A stretch of 16,833 nt of DNA from DIGJ01 sp036658435 (lineage in GTDB: Bacteria; Bacillota; Clostridia; Lachnospirales; Lachnospiraceae): positions 1 to 16,833 of the forward strand of contig JAVXEO010000051.1 of assembly GCA_036658435.1 (NCBI GenBank). Direction: 5' to 3'. The translations under genes and the position numbers were made by a program. Of this stretch, positions 1-7,051 are shown in pieces. How positions within the stretch are numbered: the stretch's first letter is position 1; each line of letters starts with the position of its first letter. The notes under the pieces were generated by a model, which was not told the DNA's origin, did not search any database, and worked only from the letters and a program-made list of their open reading frames with translations.

Positions 1-54
1 ATTTCTCTGGTGGATTATGTATGGAAAAATCGACAGGTGTTATCTGTAAAATAA
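1..54 (+). CDS. C-terminal end of a protein, probably PgsA (partial)
   Basis: Frame 1 is open from the first base and ends at a TAA at 52-54, giving 17 residues that end in DYVWKNRQVLSVK. An aromatic/basic tail of this kind is common at the C-terminus of CDP-diacylglycerol-glycerol-3-phosphate 3-phosphatidyltransferase (PgsA), the membrane enzyme that commits CDP-diacylglycerol to phosphatidylglycerol synthesis. In many Firmicutes pgsA lies directly upstream of cinA, as this fragment does, with a 53-base gap. The identification rests on gene order plus a very short tail, so it is tentative. The fragment has no catalytic residues. Confidence 0.4.
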   Translation: MSLVDYVWKNRQVLSVK

Positions 55-107
55 AAATTATATTTTAGGTAAAGACACCGAAAGTGTGGAGAAGGGAGTT
101 AAATTAT

Positions 108-1343
108 ATGGTTGTAGAATTAATCAGTGTTGGAACTGAGATTTTAATGGGAAACATTGTAAATACCAATGCTGCTTATTTAGCAGGGAAATGTGCAAAA
201 CTGGGATTGGATTCTTATACACAAGTTACCGTTGGGGACAATCCAAAACGTTTGGAAGAGGCTGTTTTAGCGGCGTTAGAACGAGCCGATTTATTGATTT
301 TAACGGGTGGACTAGGTCCTACAAAAGATGATTTAACAAAGGAAATAGTAGCAAAAGCCCTTGGAAGAAAATTAGTTCGTGATACAGAAAGTGAATCTCA
401 TATAAAGAATTATTTTAGCACAAGAGCTAGGAAAGAAATTGCAGAAAGCAACTGGAAGCAGGCCGATATAATTGAAGGTGCGCTTACTTTGAATAATGCA
501 AATGGAACCGCTCCCGGGGAAATTATAGAAGACAGCAAAGGCAGTGTTATCTTATTGCCTGGACCACCAAACGAAATGATTCCCATGTTTGAAGAATGGG
601 TTTATCCTTATCTTCAGAATAAAACTCAGAAAATATTTGTTTCCAAAATGGTTAAATTGTGTGGAATCGGTGAAAGCATGGCAGAAAAACAGATTTTAGA
701 TTTAATCGATACCCAAACCAATCCAACGATTGCGCCTTATGCAAAAACAGGAGAGGTGCACTTTCGTATTACAGCGTCTGCAGACTCTGAAGAAGAAGGA
801 GAAGCCCTGGTAAAACCGGTAGTAGAGGAACTTTACAAAAGGTTTGGCAATCACATTTATACCACAGAGGAGTCTGTAAATTTAGAAAAATATATAATTA
901 AAGTATTACATGAAAAAAATATGTCTTTGGTTACGGCAGAATCCTTAACGGGCGGACAGATTGCATCGACACTGATTAATGTTCCAGGGGCTTCTTCCGT
1001 TATTAATGAAAGCTACATTACCTATTCAAATGAAGCAAAGATGAGGCTGTTACATGTAAAAGAATCAACGCTTAGGGCGCATGGAGCTGTAAGTGAGGAA
1101 ACGGCACTGGAAATGGCACAGGGGGCATATGAGGCTGCCGGCGCAGACATTGCTGTTTCGGTAACAGGAATAGCTGGTCCCGATGGTGGAACAAAAGAAA
1201 AACCGGTTGGTCTTGTATATATTGGCTGCTGTGTAAAAGGAAAGGTCTTTGTGAAAAAATGTAATTTCATGGGAAACCGGCAGAAAGTGCGGGATTCCAC
1301 AGTGGCCGGTGCTTTGGATTTTATAAGAACTTGTTTACTATAA
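108..1343 (+). CDS. cinA: CinA: competence/damage-inducible protein, nicotinamide-nucleotide amidase family
   Basis: A two-domain CinA of 411 residues, the usual family length. The N-terminal half is the MoCF-biosynthesis/molybdopterin-binding-like domain (COG1058), with ISVGTEILMGN at the start, GGLGPT at residues 67-72 and LPGPPNEM further on. The C-terminal half is the PncC-type nicotinamide-nucleotide amidase domain, with TAESLTGG at 276-283 and SVTGIAGPDGG at 351-361. The family deamidates NMN to NaMN, recycling pyridine nucleotides in the cytoplasm, and the N-terminal domain is reported to hydrolyse ADP-ribose. The open frame extends to a GTG at 84, but the purine-rich GAAGGGAG at 91-98 sits about 9 bases before the ATG at 108, where conserved sequence begins, so 108 is preferred. 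In many Firmicutes cinA lies just before recA; here recA is about 14 kb downstream. Confidence 0.95.
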   Translation: MVVELISVGTEILMGNIVNTNAAYLAGKCAKLGLDSYTQVTVGDNPKRLEEAVLAALERADLLILTGGLGPTKDDLTKEIVAKALGRKLVRDTESESHIKNYFSTRARKEIAESNWKQADIIEGALTLNNANGTAPGEIIEDSKGSVILLPGPPNEMIPMFEEWVYPYLQNKTQKIFVSKMVKLCGIGESMAEKQILDLIDTQTNPTIAPYAKTGEVHFRITASADSEEEGEALVKPVVEELYKRFGNHIYTTEESVNLEKYIIKVLHEKNMSLVTAESLTGGQIASTLINVPGASSVINESYITYSNEAKMRLLHVKESTLRAHGAVSEETALEMAQGAYEAAGADIAVSVTGIAGPDGGTKEKPVGLVYIGCCVKGKVFVKKCNFMGNRQKVRDSTVAGALDFIRTCLL

Positions 1344-1391
1344 GAAAATAATTCTTCTTCCTGCTTTTAATTTATGGTTATGTTATAAATA

Positions 1392-1419
1392 TTGACTTTT
1401 TGGAAATATTATTTATTTA
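1392..1419 (+). promoter_or_regulatory. Weak candidate promoter for the lipoprotein gene
   Basis: TTGACT at 1392-1397 is a good -35. The best -10 at 16-base spacing is only TATTTA (1414-1419). An overlapping alternative is TTGGAA (1400-1405) with TAAAAA (1423-1428) at 17 bases. The region is very AT-rich, so chance matches are likely. No convincing terminator follows cinA, so read-through from cinA is also possible. Confidence 0.3.
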
Positions 1420-1492
1420 ACATAAAAATGACATAAGTTTATTCTAAAGTGAAAGCAAGGTAAGTTAAAAGAACAGGAAAGGAGTTGGTTTT

Positions 1493-2041
1493 ATGACCAA
1501 ATGTAAATTAAAATATTTTCTTCTTTTTATTTTGTGTTTCAGTGTAGTTTCATTTGCAGCTTGTAAGAAAGAAGCCCCCGTATCGAATAGTCATGGAGAA
1601 ACACCTGCTACGCAGACACCAAAACCGGAGGAGAAACCAGATACAGATACACCACAAGATGAGGAAGGAACCCCCGTTGATATTTATGGTATGAATGAAG
1701 ATTCTTTAGAAAGTGAACCGGCACATTCGATTATAAAAGGAACCGTTACCGCAGAAACAGTGGTACAAGCGGTGGTAGATGACTTCAAGAAACATTCCGT
1801 TGAAATCGGAATTGATAGTGTTATAGAAGAAGATAAAAAGGTGATTGTCAGCTTTCAACAAACCATGGCTCCGGTTTCAAATGTGGGGTCAGATGTGGAA
1901 GAAACCATATTGAATTGCATTTCTGATAGTTTAATGGACAATTTAGATTCTTGTGAGAGTGTTATTTACAGAGTGGAAGGAAATGCCTATGAAAGTGGTC
2001 ATTTTGCTTTTGATTTAAACGAAGTATATGCAAGTAAATAA
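1493..2041 (+). CDS. Predicted secreted lipoprotein with GerMN-like C-terminal domain
   Basis: A 182-residue protein with a textbook lipoprotein signal: basic MTKCKLK, a hydrophobic stretch at residues 8-22, then a lipobox-like FAAC with the acylated Cys at 24, followed by KK. Residues 25-60 are a low-complexity Pro/Thr/Glu/Asp linker, typical of surface lipoproteins. From about residue 82 on, the pattern (VVQAVVDDFKKH, then the beta strand KKVIVSFQ, then a helix ETILNCISDSLMDNL, then SVIYRVEGN) resembles the GerMN/sporulation-germination fold. That match is pattern-level and unverified. The start is well supported by AAAGGAG at 1478-1484, 8 bases before ATG. It appears monocistronic, with 149 bases before it and a strong terminator after it. 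It is probably anchored on the outer face of the membrane. Its function is unknown, and a germination or envelope role is speculation. Confidence 0.8.
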   Translation: MTKCKLKYFLLFILCFSVVSFAACKKEAPVSNSHGETPATQTPKPEEKPDTDTPQDEEGTPVDIYGMNEDSLESEPAHSIIKGTVTAETVVQAVVDDFKKHSVEIGIDSVIEEDKKVIVSFQQTMAPVSNVGSDVEETILNCISDSLMDNLDSCESVIYRVEGNAYESGHFAFDLNEVYASK

Positions 2042-2090
2042 AAGAAACAGGCAGCATAAAAGAAATAGAAAGACTGCGGAGTTATAATGA

Positions 2091-2140
2091 AAAAAACTCC
2101 ATATATAAAGAGAATTATCTTTTTATATATGGAGTTTTTT
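2091..2140 (+). terminator. Strong rho-independent terminator, potentially bidirectional
   Basis: A perfect 19-bp inverted repeat: the left arm 2091-2109 begins AAAAAACTCC and the right arm 2122-2140 ends GGAGTTTTTT, with a 12-base loop. The A-run before and T-run after give a U-tract on either strand. It lies 50 bases past the lipoprotein stop and 21 bases before the next gene, so it most likely ends the lipoprotein transcript. Confidence 0.85.
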
Positions 2141-2161
2141 ATGGAAGAGGAGTAAAGGTAT

Positions 2162-3427
2162 ATGAGCAAGGTTCTGATAATTGGTGGTGGCCCGGCAGGA
2201 ATGATGGCAGGGATTCAGGCAGCAAAAAAAGGAAATGAAGTTATTTTGCTGGAGAAAAATGAAAAATTAGGAAAAAAACTTTTTATAACGGGAAAAGGAA
2301 GATGCAATATAACCAATGCCTGTGCTACAGAAGATCTTTTTCAACAAATGGTATCCAATGAAAAGTTTTTATACAGTGCATTTTATGGTTTTACTAATTT
2401 TGATGTAATTGATTTTTTTGAGCAGGCTGGATTAAAGACAAAAATAGAAAGAGGAAATCGCGTTTTCCCTCTTTCGGATAAATCCTCTGATGTGATTTAT
2501 ACTTTACAGCGGGAACTGATGAAATATAAAGTGGAAATACGGTTAAACTCCAAGGTAACGGATGTCATAATGGAAAATGGAAAATGGAGTGCCCTTATTT
2601 TAAATGGCAGGGAAAAAATAAAGGCAGACAAGCTCATTATAGCAACCGGTGGTCTATCTTATCCCATTACCGGCTCTACCGGAGATGGCTTTACTTTTGC
2701 AAAGAAAATGGGACATACCATCACAAGATTATCTCCTTCACTGGTTCCATTTAATATCAAAGAATCCTATGTGAAGGATCTTCAGGGACTTTCCCTAAAA
2801 AACATAGAAGCCGGGATTTATGCAGATGGAAAAGAAATCTACCGGGAATTTGGAGAAATGATATTTACACATTTTGGAGTCAGTGGTCCCGTTATTCTCA
2901 CCGGAAGTTGTTATGCCGCACCTTATTTGGGTAAAAAGAAGCTTGAAGTTATTCTTGATTTAAAACCGGCACTTTCAAAAGAACAATTGGATGCTCGGAT
3001 TTTACGTGAATTTGATGAATTTATAAATAAGCAATATAAAAATTCCCTGGATCGCGTATTGCCAAGAAAGCTTATATCTGTTATTATCACTCTGAGTGAA
3101 ATTGATCCGGAGAAACAGGTGAACTTAATTACAAAAGAAGAAAGACAACATTTGGTTTCTGTTATAAAGGGAATGCATCTTACCGTGGATAGTTTTCGAG
3201 AATATAAGGAAGCAATCATAACACAGGGGGGGATTTCCATAAAAGAAATAAACCCTTCTACCATGGAATCCAAGCGGATGCCAAATGTTTACTTTGTAGG
3301 AGAAGCCTTGGATCTGGATGGAGTTACCGGAGGCTTTAATTTGCAGATTGCATGGTCTACCGGTTATGCAGCAGGAAATGCAATGGAAGTAATAAAAAAT
3401 AAAGGAGATAGTGAAAATGGGCTTTAA
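2162..3427 (+). CDS. HI0933/YhiN (BaiN-like) family NAD(P)/FAD-dependent flavoprotein
   Basis: A 421-residue cytoplasmic flavoprotein. It opens with a dinucleotide-binding Rossmann motif GGGPAG at residues 8-13, followed by the acidic end of the second strand (VILLEKNEKLGKKL). The family signature KLFITGKGRCNITNA comes next. Mid-protein FTHFGVSGPVIL and the C-terminal FVGEALDLDGVTGGFNLQ with IAWSTGYAAG are hallmarks of the HI0933/YhiN family (Pfam HI0933_like). Some relatives have been called BaiN for a proposed bile-acid 7-alpha-dehydroxylation role, but in most bacteria the substrate is unknown and no such role should be assumed here. The GGAAGAGGAG site at 2143-2152 precedes the ATG by 9 bases. 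The stop overlaps the start of cmk by 11 bases, so the two are probably translationally coupled and co-transcribed. Confidence 0.92.
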   Translation: MSKVLIIGGGPAGMMAGIQAAKKGNEVILLEKNEKLGKKLFITGKGRCNITNACATEDLFQQMVSNEKFLYSAFYGFTNFDVIDFFEQAGLKTKIERGNRVFPLSDKSSDVIYTLQRELMKYKVEIRLNSKVTDVIMENGKWSALILNGREKIKADKLIIATGGLSYPITGSTGDGFTFAKKMGHTITRLSPSLVPFNIKESYVKDLQGLSLKNIEAGIYADGKEIYREFGEMIFTHFGVSGPVILTGSCYAAPYLGKKKLEVILDLKPALSKEQLDARILREFDEFINKQYKNSLDRVLPRKLISVIITLSEIDPEKQVNLITKEERQHLVSVIKGMHLTVDSFREYKEAIITQGGISIKEINPSTMESKRMPNVYFVGEALDLDGVTGGFNLQIAWSTGYAAGNAMEVIKNKGDSENGL

Positions 3428-4088
3428 TATTGCAATTGATGGACCGGCAGGAGCCGGAAAAAGTACTATTGCAAAAAAGATTGCAAAAGAACTAAATTTT
3501 ATATATGTAGACACGGGAGCTATGTATCGGGCAATGGCTTTGTACATGATTCAAAAAAATATTACAAAAGAAAATACAAAAGAAATTGAGAATGCTTGTG
3601 AAAATGCTGATATTACGATACAATATAAAGATGGTGAGCAGCAAGTGATTTTGAACGGGGAAAATGTGAATGCATATATCCGTACAGAAGAAGTAGGAAA
3701 AATGGCATCTTCTGTAGCCGTTAATAAAAAGGTACGTCTTAAATTAGTTGATTTACAACAAAGGCTTGGAAGGCAGACAAACGTGGTAATGGATGGAAGA
3801 GATATTGGGACTTATGTATTGAAGGATGCACAGATAAAAATATATCTGACGGCAAGTTCTAACACTCGGGCAGCCCGCCGCTATGCAGAACTCCGGGAAA
3901 AAGGAATTTCTTGTGATATAGCAGAGATTGAAGCGGATATTATTGCAAGAGATAAGCAGGATATGGAGCGTGAATTTGCGCCACTTTGCCAGGCAGAGGA
4001 TGGTATTTTAATTGATTCCTCGGAAATGAATATTGAACAAGTTGTAGATGCAATTCTTTTAATTTACAAAGAAAAAAAAGCGTTATAA
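3417..4088 (+). CDS. cmk: (d)CMP kinase
   Basis: A 223-residue cytidylate kinase, the normal bacterial length. It phosphorylates CMP and dCMP to the diphosphates using ATP, in the cytoplasm. It has the P-loop GPAGAGKST at residues 9-17, the CMP-binding YVDTGAMYRAMAL region, the MDGRDIGTYV motif around 125-133 and the lid arginines in NTRAARRYAE. The frame is open from a GTG at 3411, but AAAGGAG at 3401-3407 is only 3 bases from that GTG and 9 from the ATG at 3417, so the ATG is chosen. The start lies inside the end of the preceding flavoprotein gene (11-base overlap), and ispH follows after 19 bases. A cmk-ispH-S1 order is common in clostridia, sometimes with plsC between cmk and ispH; plsC is absent here. 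Confidence 0.96.
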   Translation: MGFNIAIDGPAGAGKSTIAKKIAKELNFIYVDTGAMYRAMALYMIQKNITKENTKEIENACENADITIQYKDGEQQVILNGENVNAYIRTEEVGKMASSVAVNKKVRLKLVDLQQRLGRQTNVVMDGRDIGTYVLKDAQIKIYLTASSNTRAARRYAELREKGISCDIAEIEADIIARDKQDMEREFAPLCQAEDGILIDSSEMNIEQVVDAILLIYKEKKAL

Positions 4089-4107
4089 AATAAAATGGAG
4101 GGGCTTG

Positions 4108-4980
4108 ATGCAGAAATTTGATGCAGAATTTTCAACGAAGAAAATAAACCTGGCAAAGAGTGCAGGCTTTTGTTTCGGAGTAAAAAGAGCTATGGATGTT
4201 GTATACGGTGCCATTTGCAAGGAAAAGCAAGTGTATACTTATGGTCCCATTATTCACAATGACCAGGTAGTAAAAGATTTAGAGGATAGTGGAGTTACTG
4301 TAATTGACTCCTTAAATAGTCTTTCAAAACTGAAAAAGGGTATCATCATCATTCGCTCCCATGGAATTTCAAGAAACGAATATGAAAAAATAGAAAAAAG
4401 TGGTTTTGAAATTTTAGATGCTACTTGTCCTTTTGTAAAAAAAATCCATCAGAAAGTTGCTGAAAAAAGTAAAGAAGGCTATGCTATTATTATTGTAGGT
4501 AACGATGGACATCCAGAAGTGGAAGGAATAAAAGGCTGGTGCAATGAAAATTATTTTGTAATCGGAAGTACCGAAGAAGCGGAAAAATACGCGCTTTCTA
4601 AGGACGAAAATGTATTTGTTGTAGCTCAAACGACATTTAATTACAAGAAATTTAAAGATATAGTTGAAATTATTTCAAAAAAGGGTTATGATATACTTGC
4701 TTTAAATACAATTTGTAACGCTACAGAGGAGCGTCAGTCTGAAGCAAGGGATCTTGCTAAGGTTTCCGACGCTATGATTGTAATAGGTGGTAAACAGAGT
4801 TCGAATTCACAGAGACTTTATGAAATCTGTAAAGAGGAATGTGACGATACTTATTATATACAGACACTCGTTGACCTGGATTTAAACAAGTTGAGATCGT
4901 TTCGTAGCGTGGGTATTACCGCAGGGGCATCGACCCCAAACAATATTATCAAGGAGGTTCAAATAGCATGTCAGAAATGA
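4108..4980 (+). CDS. ispH: 4-hydroxy-3-methylbut-2-enyl diphosphate reductase (IspH/LytB)
   Basis: The last enzyme of the MEP (non-mevalonate) isoprenoid pathway, an iron-sulfur protein that reduces HMBPP to IPP and DMAPP. The 290 residues carry the three cluster cysteines in family context: AGFCFGVKRA (Cys22), DATCPFVKK (Cys107) and NTICNATEERQ (Cys203). GNDGHPEVEG supplies the conserved His and catalytic Glu, and SSNSQRL and GASTPN close the active site. The TTG at 4105 is directly before the ATG at 4108. GGAGG at 4097-4101 gives a usable but tight spacing of 6 to the ATG. The gene ends with TGA at 4978-4980, inside the next gene. In several clostridia IspH is fused to the S1 protein; here it stops at its own C-terminus. 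Confidence 0.96.
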   Translation: MQKFDAEFSTKKINLAKSAGFCFGVKRAMDVVYGAICKEKQVYTYGPIIHNDQVVKDLEDSGVTVIDSLNSLSKLKKGIIIIRSHGISRNEYEKIEKSGFEILDATCPFVKKIHQKVAEKSKEGYAIIIVGNDGHPEVEGIKGWCNENYFVIGSTEEAEKYALSKDENVFVVAQTTFNYKKFKDIVEIISKKGYDILALNTICNATEERQSEARDLAKVSDAMIVIGGKQSSNSQRLYEICKEECDDTYYIQTLVDLDLNKLRSFRSVGITAGASTPNNIIKEVQIACQK

Positions 4981-6059
4981 GTTTTGAACAGTTATTAGAA
5001 GAATCATTAGTAACAATTTATAATGGAGAGGTAGTAGAAGGCACGGTAATCGGTGTAAAAGAAGACGAGATCATCTTAAATATTGGCTACAAAGCGGATG
5101 GTATTATTACAAGAAGTGAATATACCAATACGCCAAATGTTGACTTAACTACCTTTGTACAGGTTGGAGAAACCATGCAGGCAAAAGTTCTTAAAGTAAA
5201 TGATGGAGAAGGACAAGTTCTTCTTACTTACAAGAGACTGGCTGCAGAAAAAGGAAATAAGAGATTGGAAGAAGCTTTTGAAAACAAAGAAGTTTTAATA
5301 GCAAAAGTAGCAGCTGTTTTAGATGGTGGCTTAAGTGTTATTATTGATGAAGCAAGGGTATTTATTCCTGCAAGTTTAGTTTCGGATTCTTATGAAAAAG
5401 ATTTAGCAAAATACAAAGATCAGGAAATTGAATTTGTAATCAGCGAATTTAATCCAAAAAGAAGAAGAATTATTGGTGACCGTAAGCAGTTATTGGTTGC
5501 AAAGAAAAAAGAATTACAAAAAGAATTATTTGCTAAAATCAGCATAGGAGATACCATTGATGGTGTTGTTAAGAATGTAACAGATTTTGGTGCTTTCATT
5601 GATTTAGGTGGCGTAGATGGTTTATTACACATTTCCGAAATGTCCTGGGGACGTGTTGAAAACCCTAAAAAAGCCTTTAAAATCGGAGATGAAGTTAAAG
5701 TCTTAATCAAAGACATTCAAGGAGACAAAGTGGCTCTTAGTTTGAAATTCCCAGCTACCAATCCTTGGCTGAATGCAGATGAAAAATTTGCAGTGGGCAA
5801 TGAAATAAAAGGAAGAGTTGCACGTATGACAGATTTTGGCGCTTTTGTAGAATTAGAGCCTGGCGTGGACGCATTACTTCATGTTTCACAGATTTCCAAA
5901 GAACATGTTGAAAAACCTTCCGATGTATTAAAAGTTGGACAAGAAATAGAAGCTAAAATTGTTGACTTTAATAGTGAAGACAAGAAGATCAGCATTAGTA
6001 TTAAAGCCTTATTTGCACCGGAAGAAGTGGAAATAGAGGGGGAAAATATCGAAGAATAA
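4968..6059 (+). CDS. rpsA: S1 RNA-binding-domain protein (ribosomal protein S1-like)
   Basis: A 363-residue protein built from four S1 (OB-fold) repeats at about residues 20-90, 107-177, 192-262 and 276-348. Repeats 3 and 4 are canonical, with VTDFGAFIDL...GLLHISEMSW and MTDFGAFVEL...ALLHVSQIS. Repeats 1 and 2 are more diverged. It is shorter than the six-repeat E. coli S1 and matches the four-repeat form usual in low-GC Gram-positives, which probably binds mRNA and helps translation; whether it is a true ribosomal subunit there is uncertain. AAGGAGG at 4951-4957 is 10 bases before the ATG at 4968, so that start is preferred over the ATG at 4977 (part of an ATGA). It overlaps ispH by 13 bases in another frame, implying translational coupling. 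Confidence 0.92.
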   Translation: MSEMSFEQLLEESLVTIYNGEVVEGTVIGVKEDEIILNIGYKADGIITRSEYTNTPNVDLTTFVQVGETMQAKVLKVNDGEGQVLLTYKRLAAEKGNKRLEEAFENKEVLIAKVAAVLDGGLSVIIDEARVFIPASLVSDSYEKDLAKYKDQEIEFVISEFNPKRRRIIGDRKQLLVAKKKELQKELFAKISIGDTIDGVVKNVTDFGAFIDLGGVDGLLHISEMSWGRVENPKKAFKIGDEVKVLIKDIQGDKVALSLKFPATNPWLNADEKFAVGNEIKGRVARMTDFGAFVELEPGVDALLHVSQISKEHVEKPSDVLKVGQEIEAKIVDFNSEDKKISISIKALFAPEEVEIEGENIEE

Positions 6060-6082
6060 TCCAAAGATAAAGGGGTGTGGCT

Positions 6083-6862
6083 ATGGCACTTGATTACGAA
6101 GGATTTAAAGGTGAAATATTTCGCCTTACAAAGATTGATTTGAATGCCTATAAAGAGCGGCAGATGAAACGTAGAATAGATGCACTAATTGGAAAACGTT
6201 CCGCAAAAAGCTATACGGACTATGTAGCTTTGCTTAAATCAGATAAGGTTGCGTTTGATGAGTTTGTAAATTATTTAACCATTAATGTTTCTGAATTTTA
6301 TAGAAATCCGGAACAATGGATGACCTTAGAAAAAGAAATTTTTCCTCAACTGATTACACGCATTGGAAAAAATCTTAAAATATGGAGTGCCGCATGTTCC
6401 ACAGGGGATGAACCTTATTCCCTGGTTATGCTTCTATCAAAGCTGATGCCATTGAATAACATTAAAATCATTGCTACGGATATTGACAAACAAGTTTTAG
6501 AAAAAGCACAGTTGGGATTATATAATGACAAGAGTTTAAAAGCTCTTCCCAAAGAGTTTGTTCGTGATTATTTCACCGTGATTAATGAAAAGACTTACCA
6601 GATATCGGATAAGATTAAGTCCCGCGTGGAATTTAAACAACATAACTTATTGAAAGATCCATATCCTACAAATTGTGATTTAATTGTTTGCCGCAATGTT
6701 TTGATTTATTTTACAGAGGATGCAAAAATGGAGATTTATTCCAAGTTTAATGGGGCATTGAAAAAGGACGGAATTCTTTTTGTAGGAAGTACCGAACAGA
6801 TTATTCAACCACAGAACTTAGGATATTCCGCTCAAAAGTCATTTTTTTATCGAAAATTATAA
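6083..6862 (+). CDS. CheR-family chemotaxis protein methyltransferase
   Basis: A 259-residue SAM-dependent methyltransferase of the CheR type, which methylates glutamates on methyl-accepting chemotaxis receptors. The N-terminal helical CheR_N domain covers about residues 1-75 and ends in INVSEFYRN, the counterpart of the usual NVTxFFRD. The SAM-binding core has WSAACSTGDEPYS at 101-113 (GEEPYS is commoner), ATDID at 131-135 and CRNVLIYF at 203-210. The C-terminus GSTEQI...FFYRKL is also typical. The GTG at 6077 is too close to the AGGGG at 6071-6075; the ATG at 6083 is 7 bases from it and is preferred. It starts 23 bases after the S1 gene and is followed by a terminator, so it is the last gene of that operon. 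No other chemotaxis gene is in the window. The enzyme class is sure; its target is not. Confidence 0.93.
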   Translation: MALDYEGFKGEIFRLTKIDLNAYKERQMKRRIDALIGKRSAKSYTDYVALLKSDKVAFDEFVNYLTINVSEFYRNPEQWMTLEKEIFPQLITRIGKNLKIWSAACSTGDEPYSLVMLLSKLMPLNNIKIIATDIDKQVLEKAQLGLYNDKSLKALPKEFVRDYFTVINEKTYQISDKIKSRVEFKQHNLLKDPYPTNCDLIVCRNVLIYFTEDAKMEIYSKFNGALKKDGILFVGSTEQIIQPQNLGYSAQKSFFYRKL

Positions 6863-6876
6863 GAGTATGTTTTCTT

Positions 6877-6914
6877 TACAGGGTACGGTTTTTATAAACC
6901 GTACCCTGTATTTT
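6877..6914 (+). terminator. Rho-independent terminator of the S1-cheR operon
   Basis: A perfect 15-bp stem (left arm 6877-6891 containing CAGGGTACGG, right arm 6896-6910) with a 4-base loop TTAT, followed by TTTT and a T-rich stretch. It begins 15 bases after the cheR stop and separates that operon from the plsX promoter. Confidence 0.92.
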
Positions 6915-6947
6915 ATGATACTTATTTTTTTAAATTCGAAAATAATA

Positions 6948-6976
6948 TTGATTTTTAGAAAGCTATCTAGTATATT
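6948..6976 (+). promoter_or_regulatory. Sigma-A-type promoter for plsX-acpP
   Basis: TTGATT (6948-6953) and TATATT (6971-6976) are separated by exactly 17 bases, five of six matches each to TTGACA and TATAAT. It lies just after the cheR terminator and puts the transcription start near 6983, giving a leader of about 70 bases before plsX. I see no clear FapR- or FabT-type palindrome over it. Confidence 0.7.
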
Positions 6977-7051
6977 ATGTAGGTAGGACTTAAAGTGAAG
7001 AAAAAAACATTTTGTAATCCTGATTTATATGGGTACTTAAGGAGAAAAAGA

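Noticed and set aside
84..107. Longer CinA from a GTG at 84
   Set aside because: The ribosome binding site GAAGGGAG falls inside this extension and matches the ATG at 108.
3125..3547. 140-codon minus-strand frame over the flavoprotein/cmk junction
   Set aside because: It lies antisense to two clearly conserved genes, has no ribosome binding site and reads as AT-rich antisense sequence (many F, I, S, Y).
6971..7000. FapR-type operator at the plsX promoter
   Set aside because: The sequence around TAGGTAGGACTTAA shares a few bases with FapR sites but is not a palindrome of the needed form.
6995..7051. Longer PlsX N-terminus from a GTG at 6995
   Set aside because: There is no ribosome binding site for the GTG, the extra residues do not resemble PlsX, and AAGGAG fits the ATG at 7052.
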